Source: Anaerovorax sp. IOR16 (GTDB taxonomy: Bacteria > Bacillota > Clostridia > Peptostreptococcales > Anaerovoracaceae). From it: DNA of 64,000 bases. Position numbers and translations under genes: made by a program. Of the stretch, positions 62,975 through 64,000 are shown one piece after another (position 1 is the first letter of the stretch; every line of letters starts with the position of its first letter). The notes under the pieces are model-generated. The model was given only the letters and a program-made list of their open reading frames with translations. It had not been told where the DNA came from and searched no databases. The DNA lies in NCBI RefSeq assembly GCF_017168145.1, contig NZ_JADQTL010000011.1, positions 124,001 through 188,000 on the forward strand. The letters are read 5' to 3'.

Positions 62975-64000
62975 ATGTTGAATATTAAGGCACAAATTGC
63001 AGAATGCTTAGCTCCACATGTAGAAGGACTAAGCAAAGAAGAAATTGAAAAAATGATAGAGATTCCATCCGATGCAAAGATGGGGGATTATGCTTTCCCA
63101 TGTTTTCGATTGGCAAAAACTATGCGTAAAGCACCGGCAATGATTGCGTCAGGAATTCGTGAAAAGTTAGAAGGAAATCAACTTTTTTCAAAAATAGAAT
63201 CGGTTAATGCTTATGTAAATTTATTTTTAAATCGTGAAACCTTTACCAAAGAATTGGTAACTTCGGTTGTAGATCAAAAAGAACGCTATGGTTCTTCCGA
63301 TTTGGGAAAGGATCAGACGGTTATTGTTGAGTTTTCTTCTCCAAATATTGCGAAGCCATTCCATATTGGACACATTCGTAGTACGGTAATTGGAAATTCT
63401 ATTTATAAGATTTATGATTTTCTTGGCTATGATACGGTACGTATCAATCATCTTGGAGACTATGGAACACAATTCGGCAAGATGATTGTAGCTTATCGCC
63501 ACTGGGGAAACAAAGAGGATGTTATTAATGAACCAATTAAAACTTTACTTGGCTATTATGTAAAATTCCATGAAGAGATAGAAAAAAATCCTTCTTTGGA
63601 TGATGAAGCACGTGCAACATTTACAAAGCTAGAGCAGGGAGCTAAGGAAGAGACTGAATTATGGCAGTGGTTCCGTGATGAAAGTTTAAAAGAATTTGAA
63701 CGCGTATATAACATGCTTGGCATAGAATTTGATTCTTATGCAGGTGAAAGCTTCTACTCAGATAAGATGGGACGTGTTTTGGATGAATTAAAAGAGAAAA
63801 ATCTTTTAAAGCAGTCCGAAGGTGCTCAAATTGTTGATTTAGAAGAATACAATTTATCTCCGGCTCTGATTACAAAGAGTGATGGTTCTACGTTGTATAT
63901 TACGAGAGATATTGCTGCAGCGATTTATCGTAAAGAGCATTATAATTTTTATAAGAATCTATACATTGTTGCATCACAGCAAAATCTACATTTCCAGCAA
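62975..64000 (+). CDS. argS: Arginine-tRNA ligase (5' part; runs off the window)
   Basis: ATG 62975 lies 8 nt behind AGGAGG. The frame is open to the last base, giving 342 residues of a protein usually near 560-570 aa. N-terminal ArgS domain (FCFRLAK-type segment: YAFPCFRLAKTMRKAP), then class I motif HIGHIRSTVIGNSI (about residues 127-140) and SDGSTLYITRDIAAAIYR near 308, as expected for the catalytic core that charges tRNAArg. The KMSK-like region and anticodon-binding domain lie outside the window. Confidence 0.95.
   Translation, partial: MLNIKAQIAECLAPHVEGLSKEEIEKMIEIPSDAKMGDYAFPCFRLAKTMRKAPAMIASGIREKLEGNQLFSKIESVNAYVNLFLNRETFTKELVTSVVDQKERYGSSDLGKDQTVIVEFSSPNIAKPFHIGHIRSTVIGNSIYKIYDFLGYDTVRINHLGDYGTQFGKMIVAYRHWGNKEDVINEPIKTLLGYYVKFHEEIEKNPSLDDEARATFTKLEQGAKEETELWQWFRDESLKEFERVYNMLGIEFDSYAGESFYSDKMGRVLDELKEKNLLKQSEGAQIVDLEEYNLSPALITKSDGSTLYITRDIAAAIYRKEHYNFYKNLYIVASQQNLHFQQ

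Noticed and set aside
1-64000. CRISPR arrays, tRNA or rRNA genes, riboswitches and T-box leaders.
   Set aside because: No regularly spaced repeats of CRISPR type, no cloverleaf-like or rRNA-like sequence. The leader of pheS is too short for a T-box, and no riboswitch core that I can recognise by eye was found.

Overview
The window is low-GC DNA from a Gram-positive bacterium of the class Clostridia (Bacillota). This rests on the complete dcw cell-wall and division cluster (mraZ to ftsZ) with a SpoVD-type PASTA penicillin-binding protein, a tandem DUF881 pair and small basic protein beside ftsZ, a DAP-type MurE motif (DNPR), SLH-domain surface protein, Lgt, and phage and IS families typical of Firmicutes. 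I cannot name the genus from the sequence alone; nothing seen contradicts an Anaerovoracaceae- or Peptostreptococcales-like organism.

Layout. 1-2.2 kb: end of a phage tail-fibre module (Gly-rich protein, XkdX-like protein), followed by three genes decayed by nonsense codons. 2.4-10.7 kb: a siphophage tail and lysis module (major tail protein, tail-assembly chaperone with a frameshift-style second ORF, tape measure, distal tail, tail-associated protein, baseplate/fibre, M23 endolysin, XhlA-like protein, LC3-type holin) with no head or packaging genes. 11.2-12.8 kb: IS1182-family element, copy 1. 12.9-22.2 kb: a visibly GC-richer island with a MalT-like LuxR regulator, a DUF2442 protein and a giant SLH-anchored repeat protein split by two 1-nt indels. 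22.4-24.3 kb (minus): lgt-ychF. 24.5-27.8 kb: MacA/MacB-like efflux operon, ended by an IS256-family insertion (27.8-29.3 kb). 29.3-36.2 kb: mixed chromosomal genes (lipoprotein, membrane protein, NYN-domain protein, bacteriohemerythrin, chemoreceptor, Cys/His-rich protein). 36.5-38.1 kb: IS1182-family element, copy 2, just upstream of mraZ. 38.2-55.0 kb: the dcw cluster. 55.1-64 kb: housekeeping genes (TrmH-family methyltransferase, pheS, pheT, zapA, mutS2, DUF523, start of argS).

How it works together. The dcw cluster builds lipid II (murE, murF, mraY, murD, murG, murA) and the septal machinery (FtsL, SpoVD-type PBP, FtsW/SpoVE, FtsQ, FtsZ, later ZapA). MraZ probably represses the cluster through AGTGG direct repeats just upstream. 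The MalT-like regulator probably controls the neighbouring DUF2442/adhesin genes through a tandem near-palindromic repeat containing a GGGGAT core.

Caution. At least eight genes or gene parts are broken by single-base indels, all explainable by one base gained or lost in a short A or T run. They include murE, which should be essential. Sequencing error is the simplest explanation for most of them, so frameshifted entries should not be read as true pseudogenes without checking. The decay at 1.5-2.15 kb (in-frame stop codons) and the A9 frameshift shared by both IS1182 copies are different in kind and probably real.
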